64,000 nucleotides of DNA, from positions 1,670,906-1,734,905 of the forward strand of contig CM035416.1 of NCBI GenBank assembly GCA_020310875.1. Reading direction: 5' to 3'. This document shows positions 45,335-56,643 of this stretch, one piece after another. How positions within the stretch are numbered: position 1 is the first letter of the stretch; each line of letters starts with the position of its first letter. The DNA is from Ceratopteris richardii. Taxonomy: Eukaryota; Streptophyta; Polypodiopsida; Polypodiales; Pteridaceae. The translations under genes were made by a program, and so were the position numbers. Under the pieces are notes generated by a model. That model was not told the origin of the DNA. It ran no database searches and saw nothing but the letters and a program-made list of their open reading frames with translations.

Positions 45335-46715
45335 ACGCCTCTTACCATATGAACGACCACCCTCACCCATTGAAGAACCACAACCTGAAACAGTAGTGGA
45401 AATCCCCGTCGAGGACAGCTACGAAGAGCCCTACGAGCCTATGCCGACGCCTGGTGGTAGAACTACAGAAGAAGGGCAAGACACGTTAGAAATTCAAGTT
45501 CCAGATTGGGTCAGAAGGGTCGAGAAAGTGGGTAAGACACATGATGATCGTGTGGCCGTGCAAATGCAATCTCTCACGAATCTGGAAGAAATGGTCCTTC
45601 GGTCTTCCTACTTTCAACAATTATCTCATCAACGGTTAATCACAACATCAGAATCGCAATACATGCCTTATTTTGTCTTACTACATGATTATAATGCAGA
45701 AGTCAAAAGACATACAGGGAAGGAGCCCACATTCGCTACTCAATTTGAGATAGGGGATTTACCGACCGATGCACGTGCTGGCTCGATTTTCCAACCTAAT
45801 TGGCGTGCACGTTTACTCACCGATTACCCAGAGATGATGAGTACCTGGGCTACCATGCCACTCTATATCAAGTATAATCCATGCTATTGTCCAGTGGTAC
45901 GTCGCAGATCCTGGCAAGCATTTGCAATTAAGGTACGCAACAACAAAGAGTGCTCGGCTTGGGTTAACTATCCGTATTTTGCTCCACCTCGCGGACCTCC
46001 AACCGTAGCCTACATGATATCAACAATTCGACACTGGTCTACACGTCTCAATAAGGTACCCGACATCGCGGCAAAAATGTGTATGAAGATCTTTGAGCTC
46101 ATGACCATTGTCTTCAAAACCTTTCGGAATGTCCAAGCTCCCTACATCTCCGCCCCTGGATTCGCTCAAGGCAACAAGGATTTAGTCTATGACATGAGCC
46201 AAACCCCCTCGGTCACTGTCATCTTTGCTTGGCATGCACGAATCAAGTACTTGCCCGCATGCTTCAAGCAAACATTTGAGGAAATGTTCTCTACGGGCTT
46301 CTGGGAATACAATTCCGAAATTTTCATTCCCAGACCCACACACTTGCTACATCTATTCGCAGTAGAACAAGCGATCCATGCAGATCAATTACGTCTGCCA
46401 CATCCGGACATTCCAGGACCAATCGATTGGGATCGTATGATGACAGATTTGGCCAGAGGACTACGCTTACAAGAACATCAGCTTGCCACTCAGGTTGTGG
46501 AATATTACATCCAACACTCCCAGCAACAAGGGTCTGTCAGGGACGACAGACGCGAGAGAGGGGGGGGTGTTGAGAGCAGTATGGGCACCCAAGGACTGAC
46601 TAGACAAGGAAGCCAGGGCACCCAAGGATTGACTAGACAAGGAAGCCAACGGAGAGAGTCAGAACAAGGTGAAGGAGCAAGTAGACAAAGCAGTCGACGC
46701 AAATCTGGCAGATAG
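45335..46715 (+). pseudogene. ORF3 of element C, C-terminal part (about 458 codons)
   Basis: It continues the ORF cut at 28211; 45335-45339 is the duplicated ACGCC. It encodes the second conserved domain: DDRVAVQMQ, YMPYFVLLHDYNAE, PTFATQF, LYIKYNPCYCPVVRRRSW, TIRHWSTRL, WHARIKYLPACFKQ and GFWEYNSEIFIPRPTHLL. Then QQGSVRDDRRERGGG, the last residues being read from the hairpin and polypurine tract. About 49 codons follow from inside the 3' LTR, with the 11-residue unit GTQGLTRQGSQ twice, ending SRRKSGR. No stop or frameshift interrupts it. The ORF before D's arrival was about 1,475 codons, the longest of the family here. Apparent coding from 45081 belongs to D's LTR on the other strand and is not part of this gene. 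Confidence 0.87.
46532..46567 (+). other. Polypurine tract and adjacent hairpin of element C
   Basis: GTCTGTC-AGGGAC-GACAGAC (46532-46551) is a perfect 7-bp inverted repeat. GAGAGAGGGGGGGG (46554-46567) follows and abuts the 3' LTR. Both are read through as ORF3 codons (RDDRRERGGG). Confidence 0.82.
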
Positions 46716-47231
46716 GCCCTTCAATTTTTCCAATCTACATCTTTTAACAGTGATTCTTATCACTAACAATCATTGTAAATACCATTTCATATTTTTGTAG
46801 CTCCATTTTGTGCAAGCCAAGGAGTCCTTGAGCTTGAGGAGCCTTAGAAGTACCTACATATCAATTTTCGTATTTTTTAGACTCCGTTTGAGCCCTCAAA
46901 TTGGCCCTGGAACCTAATTTTTAACTAGGCCGGACACTAGGTCTGGACAGGGCCAAAAGCTAGTCAAAAACTATAAAAAGAGCTAGAGAGCTCATTTTTG
47001 GGGTTAGATTGTAATTGAAACGAACTTGTAAGAGCATTTTGAAAGTAATCTAAAAGCTCCATTGATTCTCACTCTTTGTCTTACCTTGTGTGCTCGTGTG
47101 TGTGTATGTGTGTGCATGCTTGTGTGCTTCTCACTCACGCACTTGTGCCGCCACTTGCTCAAGGTCTTCATACCATCCTCACGTCTTCCCGGATTGACAT
47201 TAAAGGAGGTGCTACTCATCATTGAGCTACA
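46568..47231 (+). repeat. 3' LTR of element C
   Basis: 664 bp, nearly identical to 12981-13644; the differences noted are GGAGCAAG versus GGAGTAAG and TCAAGG versus TCAATG. TATA box at 46972-46979. Its first 148 bp carry the end of ORF3. Confidence 0.96.
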
Positions 47232-50200
47232 ACTTCCATGAAGTAGAATTTCAACCCCAGAGGTATGGAGAGCTTACAAGTGATGTAAGACTAGCCACAC
47301 ATGTGACCCTGAAGGAAGAAGGAAAGAAAAAAAAGAAGAGAGAAGTCACACCAGAAGAGGAAGAATCTTTGTTTGAGGTCCCAATAAATTTTAAGAAGTA
47401 TGAGATAGATGACAGGAGAGTCATGATCAGAATGCCTAAACGAGAGGCGCAATCAGGGGAGGCCTATGATAACAAAGAGACCACCAAGAAAATAGTGGTA
47501 GCCATAGAGGAAGGAGAAGAGAGATGCACTTACATAGGACATGACCTGACGGAAGACGAAGAGCAAGAATTGATAGCCTTGCTAAGGGAATACAGAGATG
47601 TATTCACTTGGAGTTACAAGGATTTGAAAGGTGTTGATCCAGACATATGCTCACACACTATCCCCATGACCTCGGATGCCAAACCTTCTAAGCAAAAGCC
47701 ATACACATATAACAATAATTACACTGCCAAGATCAAGGAAGAGATAGATAGACTGGTAATGTATTTAAAGAGTTCCTGAGAAAAAACTTAGAAGTCTATG
47801 TTGATGATCTTTGTGCTCATTCCAACATTAGACAAACCCATATTCCTGAACTCAGACAAATCTTTGACAAATGTAGAGAATATCAAGTCTGCTTAAACCC
47901 AGAAAAGTGCGTCTTTATGGTTAGGCAAGGCAAGATTCTAGGACACATAGTGTCAAAGAATGGCATATCCACTGATGAAGAGAAAGTGAGAGCCATAGCA
48001 AAGCTACCTAGGCCAAGGAATGTCAAGGAAGTACAAGCTTTCATGGGACATTGTGGTTACTACCGCCGGTTCATTCACATGTACGCTGTCATTGCAAAGC
48101 CCATGTACGGACTTCTGACTAACTTTGATTGGACTGATGAATGTGAGAATTCCTTCCAGGAGCTTAAACGAAGATTATGTTCAACACCAATCTTGACCAC
48201 ACCAGATTGGAACAAGCCATTCCATGTTCATGTGGATGCATCCAATTACGCTATTGGATGTGTACTCGCACAACCTACTGGTGAAGGTAATATGGATCTC
48301 CCAATTGCCTATGCTAGTAGACAATTGAATGCAGCTGAACGAAATTACACCACTACAGAGAGAGAAGGCTTAGGCATGGTATATGCAGTTAAGAAATTTA
48401 GACACTATTTGCTTGCAAACAAGTTTAAATTTTTTATTGACCACCAAGCCTTGTTATATCTCGTGAACAAGCCATGTAATACAGGAAGATTAGTAAGATG
48501 GTTTCTCTTGCTAATGGAATATGAATTCGAGGTTGTAGTAAGGAAAGGGAAGACTCACTTGAGAGCGGATCATCTCTCTAGGCTCACATCTGGAGAAGCC
48601 CCACAAGGAGTGTCAGATGACCTTCCTGATGCTTACTTGTTTAATTTGTAAGTTGTACCGCAGTGGGCTAAGCCATTGGTACCGGTATTGACATACGGGC
48701 CTAACCATCCAGTAATAAACACGCAGGATAGAGAGGTAGTAAAAGCCCAAAAGTATCACATCATGGCAGGAAGTATGTACAAACACACAGATCAAGGGAT
48801 CTTGGCTTGTTGTGTGGAAGAGGATGAGTACGCTAAATGGTTGCAATTAGCACATGTAGGTGCATTAGAGCAACACTACTCAAAGCAACGAACCCTACAG
48901 ACACTAAGGAGACTCGGAGTGCATTGGCCTACTATGGAGGCTGATGTCCAAAAGTTGTGCAAGGAATGCCCAATCTGTTGCACTAAACCACCTGTGGAAC
49001 ATGCCACTCTTTATCAACTGTCCATAGTGCCAGAGTGGAGTGAACCACTAGTATCCTTCCTGAGGACGAAAACATTCCCTCCAGACATGACTCTGGTTAG
49101 GAAAAGGAGTTTAGAACAAGAAGCCCAGGATTACTCACTCATTGGTGATAATCTATACAAACATGGTAAAGATGGTTACCTGAGACTATGTGTCCATGAA
49201 AGTGAATATCTCAAGATCTTGGAAACTGCTCACCAAGGTGTAGCACGAGGACACTTTGGACCAGATCGGGTGATCAAGGCAATACTATTTGCGGGCTTCT
49301 GGTGGCCGACCCTTCACATGGATGCACATACCTATGTGAAACGGTGTGATGTCTGTCAGCGAACTTAGTATCCTATACGCAAAGATGAGATGCCACTGAA
49401 ACCTATGATGGGTGGACGTGCATTCTCTAAGTGGGAAATAGACTTCGTAGGTCCTATTAATCCACCAGCTAAGGGTTCCCATGCAGAATATATCATTGTT
49501 GCGATAGACTATCTAACAAAGTGGGTGGAGGTAAAAGCCACAACGAAGAACGATGCTCAAACAACAGCTAAGTTTTTATTTGAGAATGTGTTCACTAGAT
49601 ACGGGCTACCTATAGAGCTAGTTAGTGATAGAGGCACTCACTTCCTGAATGAAGTTATTGAAAATCTGCTCCAAGAATTCTTGGTAGTGCATAAGAAGTC
49701 TGCTCCCTATCACCCTCAAGCAAATGGCCAGGCTGAGAGCACCAACAAGATCTTATGCAATGTACTGACAAAATTAGTGAACAATAAACGCTCTGATTGG
49801 GACAAACAGCTACACCATGCTGTTTGGGCATACCGAGTCGCCTACAAAACGGTACTCCAAGCCACCCCCTTTCAGATGGTATTTGGCCAAAATGCAGTGC
49901 TACCATTGGACTTCTTAATACCTACAGTGAAAGTAGCACAAGAGCATGAATGGACGGATCATGAACTCTCCTCTAGACTTTTTGACCTTGAACGATTAGG
50001 AGAAACAAGACTGAGGGCGGCTACAGGGATATATGCAGCTAAGAAACGATAGAAGGCATACTTTGATGCCCACGTTAAGGATAAAGGTTTGAAGGCAGGC
50101 GACTTAGTTTTAGTCTACACATTGAAGCAACATGCGAGAAAACTGGAGAAGAGAGGCTATGGACCCATGATTATAAACAGAATCTCAACAAGTGGAGCAG

Positions 50201-51639
50201 TGCAACTAGCCACATTAGAAGGCGACATTCTCCCCAGCTACATTAGCGGATGCAGGGTCAAGTTGTATCAGGAACCTCTCACAGAGGAAATGCTAAGTCG
50301 ACTCAACACTGCTAAGAAACGCAAAGAAGAAGAAAAGCGAATTCGAGAAGAAGCCCAAGCAGAAGCATTGGAACGCATCAGGAGAATGAAGTTGAGAAGA
50401 TAGAATAGGGAGCAACCTAGGACGGATGCCTATGCAGATCAAGGATATCATGTGGCTATGTGTGAAGTTTCAGGTATCAGCGCTCAAAGGATAATTGATC
50501 GACGTCCTTTTATAACCTTAGAAATAGGACAAAGAAAGGGTGCAAGGACTATGAGAGCCTTGATTGACTCAGGTGCAGCCACTAGTGCTGTTAAATTGTC
50601 TTACTGTCAAGAATTGAGATTAACTGTCAATCCTATAGAAGCATATCTCATAGGATTGGGAGGTGTGGAAACCCCTTGCATGGGCGAGGTGGATCTTCCC
50701 ATCTCCATTCAAGGCGAAGTAATGATAGTCAAAGTATTAGTGTGTCAAGATGAGGACCTCACTGAGCCTCTTGTCTTGGGTCAGGACTGGATCTATGATC
50801 ATGCAGACAACCTAAACCTAAGAAGCGGACTTCTTCAGGTATGGGTAAATCATAGCCGAATTACAGTTGAATTGGAAAAGGAGGCACTCAAGGAACTAGG
50901 TAAAGCACAGACTCCTGGTCCTTCCAGGGGTGCACATGAAGTTGACAATGCTATTCTTGTCCCAAAATGTATGATGCAGAAAGAGGATTGTCTCAACAAC
51001 GGTGTCAAGGATAAGACGGTACTCCCTTCTTTTCCAAAGGCCAGAAGGATGCAGCAGCCAACGGCAGATCAAATACAGAAGAAGCAGAACACTACCTGTA
51101 CTGGAGGCCAAAAAAAGGAGCCAAGCAGATTGTTTCAGCCGATGAAGCAAGTATGGAGGCGAAAAGGCGAACACCCTGTTCCGACCAGGCCAACACCACG
51201 GCCAAAACCTCTTATTAGTAATCAACAGCACGATACTAATAAGAAGCCTTTCATAACTTCTTCTGCGAAAGTGAAGTCTATTTGGGTACCCAAGAAGTCA
51301 ATGAAGGCCAGCCCACAATCACGACAAATCTGGGTGCCTAAGGCTTGCTTGCGGGCTCAAATAGCTACACCAAGGCCAAACCCTGTACAACATGTTTCAC
51401 TCACGCGAACATCTGAGGCCCAGTCTTACACATCACGCACTAACACGTATTCTTCCATGAGCACAAGTAGAATCACTTGTAAATGGGTTCCTACAAAGCC
51501 CCATTTTTCAAGTAAACACCCTATCACACTCCCCAGAGCCTCCACAAAGTCAAAATCAAAACCTATTCATTGCATTTGGCAACCTAAAACTTGTAATAAA
51601 ACCCCAGACCCCAGTCGTAAATCCATGCCCACCTACTAA
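47232..51639 (+). pseudogene. pol of element B, right part: RT remnant, RNase H, integrase, second protease-like domain
   Basis: It resumes B's frame at 47237 in phase with 12980. The acidic linker and RT N-terminus run to about 47757, where EEIDRLV jumps to FKEFL. A deletion of roughly 320 bp has removed the RT fingers and first catalytic Asp, while YVDD remains (about 47800-47811). After the deletion the frame is constant to the natural stop at 51637, with stops at 48649 (TAA), 49366, 50050 and 50401 (TAG). RNase H begins near 48200 (VDASNYAIG). Both H2C2 modules are present (about 48860-48980 and 49230-49360). The integrase core spans 49435-49760 and a GPY-like module lies near 50160. The second DSGAA domain is at about 50565-50820. 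The tail has repeated W-x-P-K motifs (51150-51600). It would supply cDNA synthesis and integration but is inactive. Confidence 0.92.
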
Positions 51640-51751
51640 CTACGTCACTCTCACACCACATCATTCCACTTAGCTCCTAGGTCTAACCAATCCCTAACTA
51701 CACACACAAGCACCAAGCACTTACTAACCCACTAATCTCTCCCGAACCTCA

Positions 51752-51808
51752 TGTTAATGTTGTAATGGGGACAAAAACGGTTCTCTCTTGTCCTTTACAA
51801 TGTTAACA
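51752..51808 (+). promoter_or_regulatory. Conserved RNA hairpin before ORF3, element B
   Basis: TGTTAATGTTGTAATGGGGACA pairs with TGTCCTTTACAATGTTAACA over about 18 bp around a loop of about 15 nt. Confidence 0.75.
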
Positions 51809-51818
51809 CATGTTTCTA

Positions 51819-51829
51819 TATTCTCACAG
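51819..51829 (+). promoter_or_regulatory. Candidate 3' splice acceptor for ORF3, element B
   Basis: TATTCTCACAG, cut after 51829, 21 nt after the hairpin and 21 nt before the ATG at 51851. Confidence 0.6.
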
Positions 51830-51850
51830 AATCAGGAGGCAAGAAGTAAC

Positions 51851-54800
51851 ATGGCAGATACGGCAGGAACTAGCTCCCAGGCAGGCACCAACACCGAAGT
51901 TGTGGATATTGAAAGTCTTCCCGTTGAGGAGGAATTGAAGGAACGTCCTGTAGCATTAAGAGCATTACGCGCCATACCGGTTCAGAACCCTCCACAAGGG
52001 CACAATATGCCAGTCAGTAAAAACTCTCATTGGTTCAGTGATGTGGCAGGACCCCTAGGTGAAGGCACTTATATGTGGGAGGCCGAGATAGAATTCAATG
52101 GGCGCTGGGGCAGGTATCACTTTTTCACTAGGGAATTTGAGAGACTGTAGAATAATGAAGGACTGAAACCTATATGGAAGAAGGCAGGACTCTACGAGTA
52201 CTTCAAATTCCAGTTGCCAAAGCCGGATTTTCTAAGATGCTCTTATTTGATTAGCACCCTTACTCCGAGCAAAGACAAAAAGGGATACAGCTCCTTTGTC
52301 CTCCCATCTCTCACAAGGGGCAATGAGCTCAAGCGTTTCAGATTAACTATCAACTTGGTAAGGGAAGCTCTAGACATGAAAGGTATGCATATTCCTACGG
52401 AGAAAGAGACTATGGTCCCCGACAATATGAAGAATAGGAATCTGACAAAGTTAAAAGACATGGTGGCCATGACGCCTACAATCGCCATTCATTTGCGAAT
52501 GGTCATGCAACACTTTGCATTTCCCACCCAAGAGAGGTTCACAATGCCACCTAAAAAGATATGGTTTAGTTTATACCTGGCTGATGCTTTTGATTTGACA
52601 ATCAACATGCCTCACTAGATTATCGACCAAATCCACTTGGCTCATCAAAGGTGGTATAAAAAACAAAAGTCTGTACTGTACGGATGCTGTGCTCTGACCA
52701 GGATTGTGTACAGATGTCTCGCGTATGATGTACCAGTGCAAAGGGCACTCATTTGGACCAAGGTACAAGAGTTTCAACGCCGATTATCCTCCGCAGGACC
52801 ACCATCCAAGAAAATGAGAGGCGCCGTTCAGATGCCCTGCGCACAACCCCGCGGTGCAACATTGACTCCAGAGACCACTCCACGACTTCCAAGGTGGGTG
52901 CAACCCTTCACTATCAGATTACCAAGGCACAGCACTGACGGACCTAATCTGGTGTTCCCACCCGTACCAACCGACCTAGAGTTTCCTCACGGATTCACTT
53001 TAGAAGACTTAACTGATGAGGAGGTAGCCAGAATCATTGAGGCTGTTAACGCAGAAGTCGAGGCAGAACAAGCTAGTGGACAACAAAGTGCTACAGACCA
53101 ACCCCATCCCAGACAACCAGAAATCGTCGATGTGGAGGGTGAAGAAGAAGAAGGACAAGAGGAGGAACATGATGGACAATCCGAGGAAGAAGAGCAGGAA
53201 TATGATTAGGAAGCCCTGCAGGTACTTGAAGGTGCCCCCGCTTACACGAAGGCATTGAAGAAGCTCTATGATACCATGAACAGAGTGCAAGAGCAACATA
53301 GACTATCCCTAGCAGCAGGCAAGGCCCTCATGAATCAAATCCTTGAGGAGGAAGGCGTAGACGAGCAATACCGCACCACGCTTGACATGATATCTGAGGC
53401 TTTGGGAGTACCTGAAACGGTGCATACCGCCCTTGCACAAGCACGAAGAATGGAACGAAGATATGGCAGACGCCCCCCTCGAGCAGGAAAGCAGATGAAT
53501 GTACTAGTATCAGAACCACAAGGCACATCCACAACCACGGGCACCGCACACACTGTCCACGATACTGAGGAAACCCATGTATCAAGTGCACCTTCGTCAC
53601 CCCTGTTGCCACCCCTGCCTCCAACTCCACCACATTCACCTCCCACAACCAGTGTAACCACGACCGTCACCGCCTCAGAGTCCACTACCCATACCGAAGC
53701 ACAGACTGTCACACAACCCACACACCCTATCTCCACTTCCTTTGTCTATACGGCCACTGAAACAGTAGTTCCAACCGCGACCACAGAAAATCTCAACCCC
53801 TCGATCACACTTTCGGGCAGTTCGTATTCACAATTGCACACACCACTGTACACTTTCACCACTATCACCGCACCCACAATTCCACTATTCTTAATCACTC
53901 CCACTATTGCATCCACCGTTGATCTTATGGACATCTCCCCCACCTCCGCACCTCTCCCTCCCCCCATGCATCCACCATCTCCCATTCCCCCACCTCCCAC
54001 TTCACCATTTTCCAACACCACATCCACACTTCCATTTCCCTTCCCCTATCCCTTCCCTTCTGCATCCAACCCCCTTCCCGCATCCATCCCTATTAATAAT
54101 GTATTTAATAATATGTATCAGTGTATGTTGCAACTACAACGACACTACCAGCATCTTGATAACCAACATACGCGACTCTTTTGAAGTCATGAGGAACTTC
54201 AACTACGCTTCATGGATCTCGAAAGGGAAAAGCGGCTACTACAACAACAGCATACCACCTTACAGGAACAACACGAACAGTTAGTAGCCAATCCCCCCCA
54301 GTCAGATGCAGAGGAAAGACAACATATGGATGAATTGCTACACTCCCAGATAACGGAGAATCTCAAACTTAGACGCAACCTAGCCCTCCTACGAAAACAC
54401 ATGTCTACAGCTCTCGAAGAGAATAAACGGCTGCAGAAACAGAATGAAGAGAACTTGGAAGCAGCCATGGAGGGATCCCCGCAGGAAATCGACCCAGAAA
54501 AATTCAAGGCCATTCCCTCAGAGAATATGAAAACTGTGTTAGAAACCCATGCCGACCTCCTGGAGGCCCATGCAGCGCTAGAACGAGAAAGGGATGATCT
54601 ACTTAAGCAACTGGCAACTCAGCAGGAGTCATCAAGCAAAGCCACACCCACAAATGACACATCCGAAGAAGTCACAAAAATCAGAGCAGAACTCGAAGAA
54701 TTACGCAGCAAAGTCATGCAATACGAACGTCAGCCCTCTCCCCTTGTCGAGCCCGAGCCTGAAGATCTAATGCCAATCGAGATAGAGGAAACTTTCGAAG

Positions 54801-56044
54801 ACCCGTATGTTCCCATGCCTGCACCAGGGGGCAAGCAAACAGACGAGGGCATGGACACCATTGAAATAGAGGCTCCGGAATGGATGCAGAGGTTAGAGAA
54901 AGTGGCCACAACCCATGATGATAGAGTGGCAGTTCAGATAGCATCTATGTCACGCTTGGAAGAAGTAGTCATAAAATCGGATTACTTTAGGAATCTCTCC
55001 CATCATAGGTGGATCGGCACATCCGACGATTTGTATGTTCCCTTCTGTGTCTTAATGGCGGACTACAATGCCGAAATAAAGCAACATACCTCAAAGGAAC
55101 CAACCTCCGCCACACAATTCGCACCGGAAGACATCCCAGCGAGTGCCAAGCAGGGCAATATTCATCAACCGATGTGGAGGATTCGTCTACTGGAAACCTA
55201 CCCAGAAATGGTCAGAACATGGAATAACATGCCTTTGTACATCAAATACAACCCATGCTACTGCCCTGTGTTTTGAAGAAGGTCATGGCCGGAATACACA
55301 AAAACGGTGCTGACAAACAAAGGATGTGAGAAATGGCTCAATTATGTTTACTTAGCACCACCCAAAGGCCAACCTACCATAGGATACATGATCTCGACGA
55401 TTCGGCATTGGGGGGTCAGGTTTAAAAATGTGCCTGACGTCATGGCCCAAGTGTGCTTGAAAATTTTTGAGCTCATGTTGGTCACATTCAGGACTTTCAA
55501 AAATGTCAAGGAACCTCATCTGTCAGCCCTTGGATTTAATGAAGGAAATCAGGACCTCGTCTATGACATGAGTGCAACACCATCTATTAATGTTGTATAT
55601 GCATGGCACGCGCGCATCAAGTATCTACCAGCCTGCTTCAAACAGACGTTTGAAGAAATGTTCGTCACGGGATTCTGGGAATATCACTCAGAGATATTCA
55701 TTCCCAGACCATCACATTTATTGCAGTTGTTTGCAGTGGAACAAGCTCTCCATTCAAAAAAGTTACGTATACCACATCCAGAGGTTCCCACGCCGATAGA
55801 TTGGGATGCTTTACTCACGGACTTGGCTAAAGGGTTGCGGATTGTAGAACATCACTTAGCACAAGACGTTGTTGAGTACTACATCCAACGACCCACCCAA
55901 CAAGGGTCTGTCAGGGACGACAGACGCGAGAGAGGGGGGGGTGTTGGAACTGAAGGACTCACTAGGCAAGGAAGCTTAAGAAGGGAGTCAGAAAGAAGAG
56001 AAAGTACAAGCAGACAGAGCAGTCAACGACGATCTGGCAAGTAG
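51851..56044 (+). pseudogene. ORF3 of element B (full length, five in-frame stops)
   Basis: MADTAGTSSQ start to the stop at 56042, 1,397 codons in one unbroken phase. The stops are at 52148, 52616, 53207 (TAG) and 54182, 55274 (TGA). Comparison with C and D suggests the lost residues were Gln, Trp, Gln, probably Arg and Arg. All the usual regions are present: N-terminal domain (LPKPDFLRCSYLI homologue near 52215), acidic run (53145-53205), Pro/Ser/Thr-rich stretch (53570-54080), coiled-coil-like region (54130-54470) and C-terminal domain (54880-55870). The tail crosses the polypurine tract into the LTR with GLTRQGSLRRESERRES and ends SQRRSGK. Absence of indels over 4.2 kb beside five nonsense changes points to base substitution as the main decay. 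Function unknown. Confidence 0.88.
55906..55941 (+). other. Polypurine tract and adjacent hairpin of element B
   Basis: GTCTGTC-AGGGAC-GACAGAC at 55906-55925, then GAGAGAGGGGGGGG at 55928-55941 touching the 3' LTR. Identical to C's. Confidence 0.82.
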
Positions 56045-56643
56045 GCCAATATTTTTTCAAGACATTTATGCACATAAGAGAGGTGGACACAAGGAGAAGG
56101 AGCAAGCAGGGAGCTCCAGGAAATGTATATCAAAATGTTAGAAGAAATCCCTACAACAATAGTGATTTTCATCACTAAAAACCCTTGTAAATACCATTTC
56201 ACATTTTTTTAGCTCCATTTTGTGCAAGCCAAGGAGTCCTTGAGCTTGAGGAGCTTTAGAAGTATCTACCTCTCAGTTTTCACATTTTTTAGACTTCGTT
56301 TGAACCTCCAAATAGGGTAGAGAACCTAATTTTTAACTAGGCCAGACACTAGGTCTGGACAAGGCCAAAACTTAGTCAAAAACTATAAATAGAGCTAGAG
56401 AGCTCATTTTTGAGATTAGCTTGTAATTGATATGAACTTGTAAGAGCTTTTTGAAAGTAATCTAAGAACTCCATTGCTTCTCACTCTTTGTCTGACTGTG
56501 TGTGCGCTTGTGTGTGTATGTGTGTGCATGTTAGTGTGCTTCTCACTCACGCACTTGTGCCTTCACTTGCTCGAGGTCTTCATACCATCCTCACGTCTTC
56601 CCGAATTGACATTAAAGGAGGTGCTACTCATCACTGAGCTACA
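55942..56643 (+). repeat. 3' LTR of element B
   Basis: 702 bp, TGTTGGAACTG to GAGCTACA. TATA box at 56384-56391. It ends where TGATA and element A's linker resume. No PBS follows, confirming this is the right-hand LTR. Confidence 0.96.

Larger units (their letters stand above)
12981..47231 (+). mobile_element. Gypsy element C, inserted in B and interrupted by element D
   Basis: LTRs 12981-13644 and 46568-47231 are both 664 bp and differ at only about two positions by eye. ACTTC is duplicated outside. C's own sequence is 12981-28211 plus 45340-47231, about 17.1 kb, and holds every module of the family. Besides the D insertion it has three in-frame stops and two single-base frameshifts in gag-pol. 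Its ORF3 was open until D landed in it. Confidence 0.95.
51640..51850 (+). other. Spacer between gag-pol and ORF3, element B
   Basis: About 210 nt, with the same order as in C: unstructured A/C-rich sequence, hairpin 51752-51808, acceptor ending 51829, ATG at 51851. Confidence 0.75.
6652..56643 (+). mobile_element. Gypsy element B, inserted in A's gag and interrupted by element C
   Basis: LTRs are 6652-7352 and 55942-56643 (about 701 and 702 bp, differing at roughly a dozen positions), with a TGATA duplication outside. B's own sequence is 6652-12980 plus 47237-56643, about 15.7 kb. It is heavily decayed, with many in-frame stops and two internal deletions: one in the Gag-protease linker near 11995 and one removing the RT core near 47758. 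It keeps PBS, leader array, a complete post-integrase region and a full-length but stop-ridden ORF3. Confidence 0.93.
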
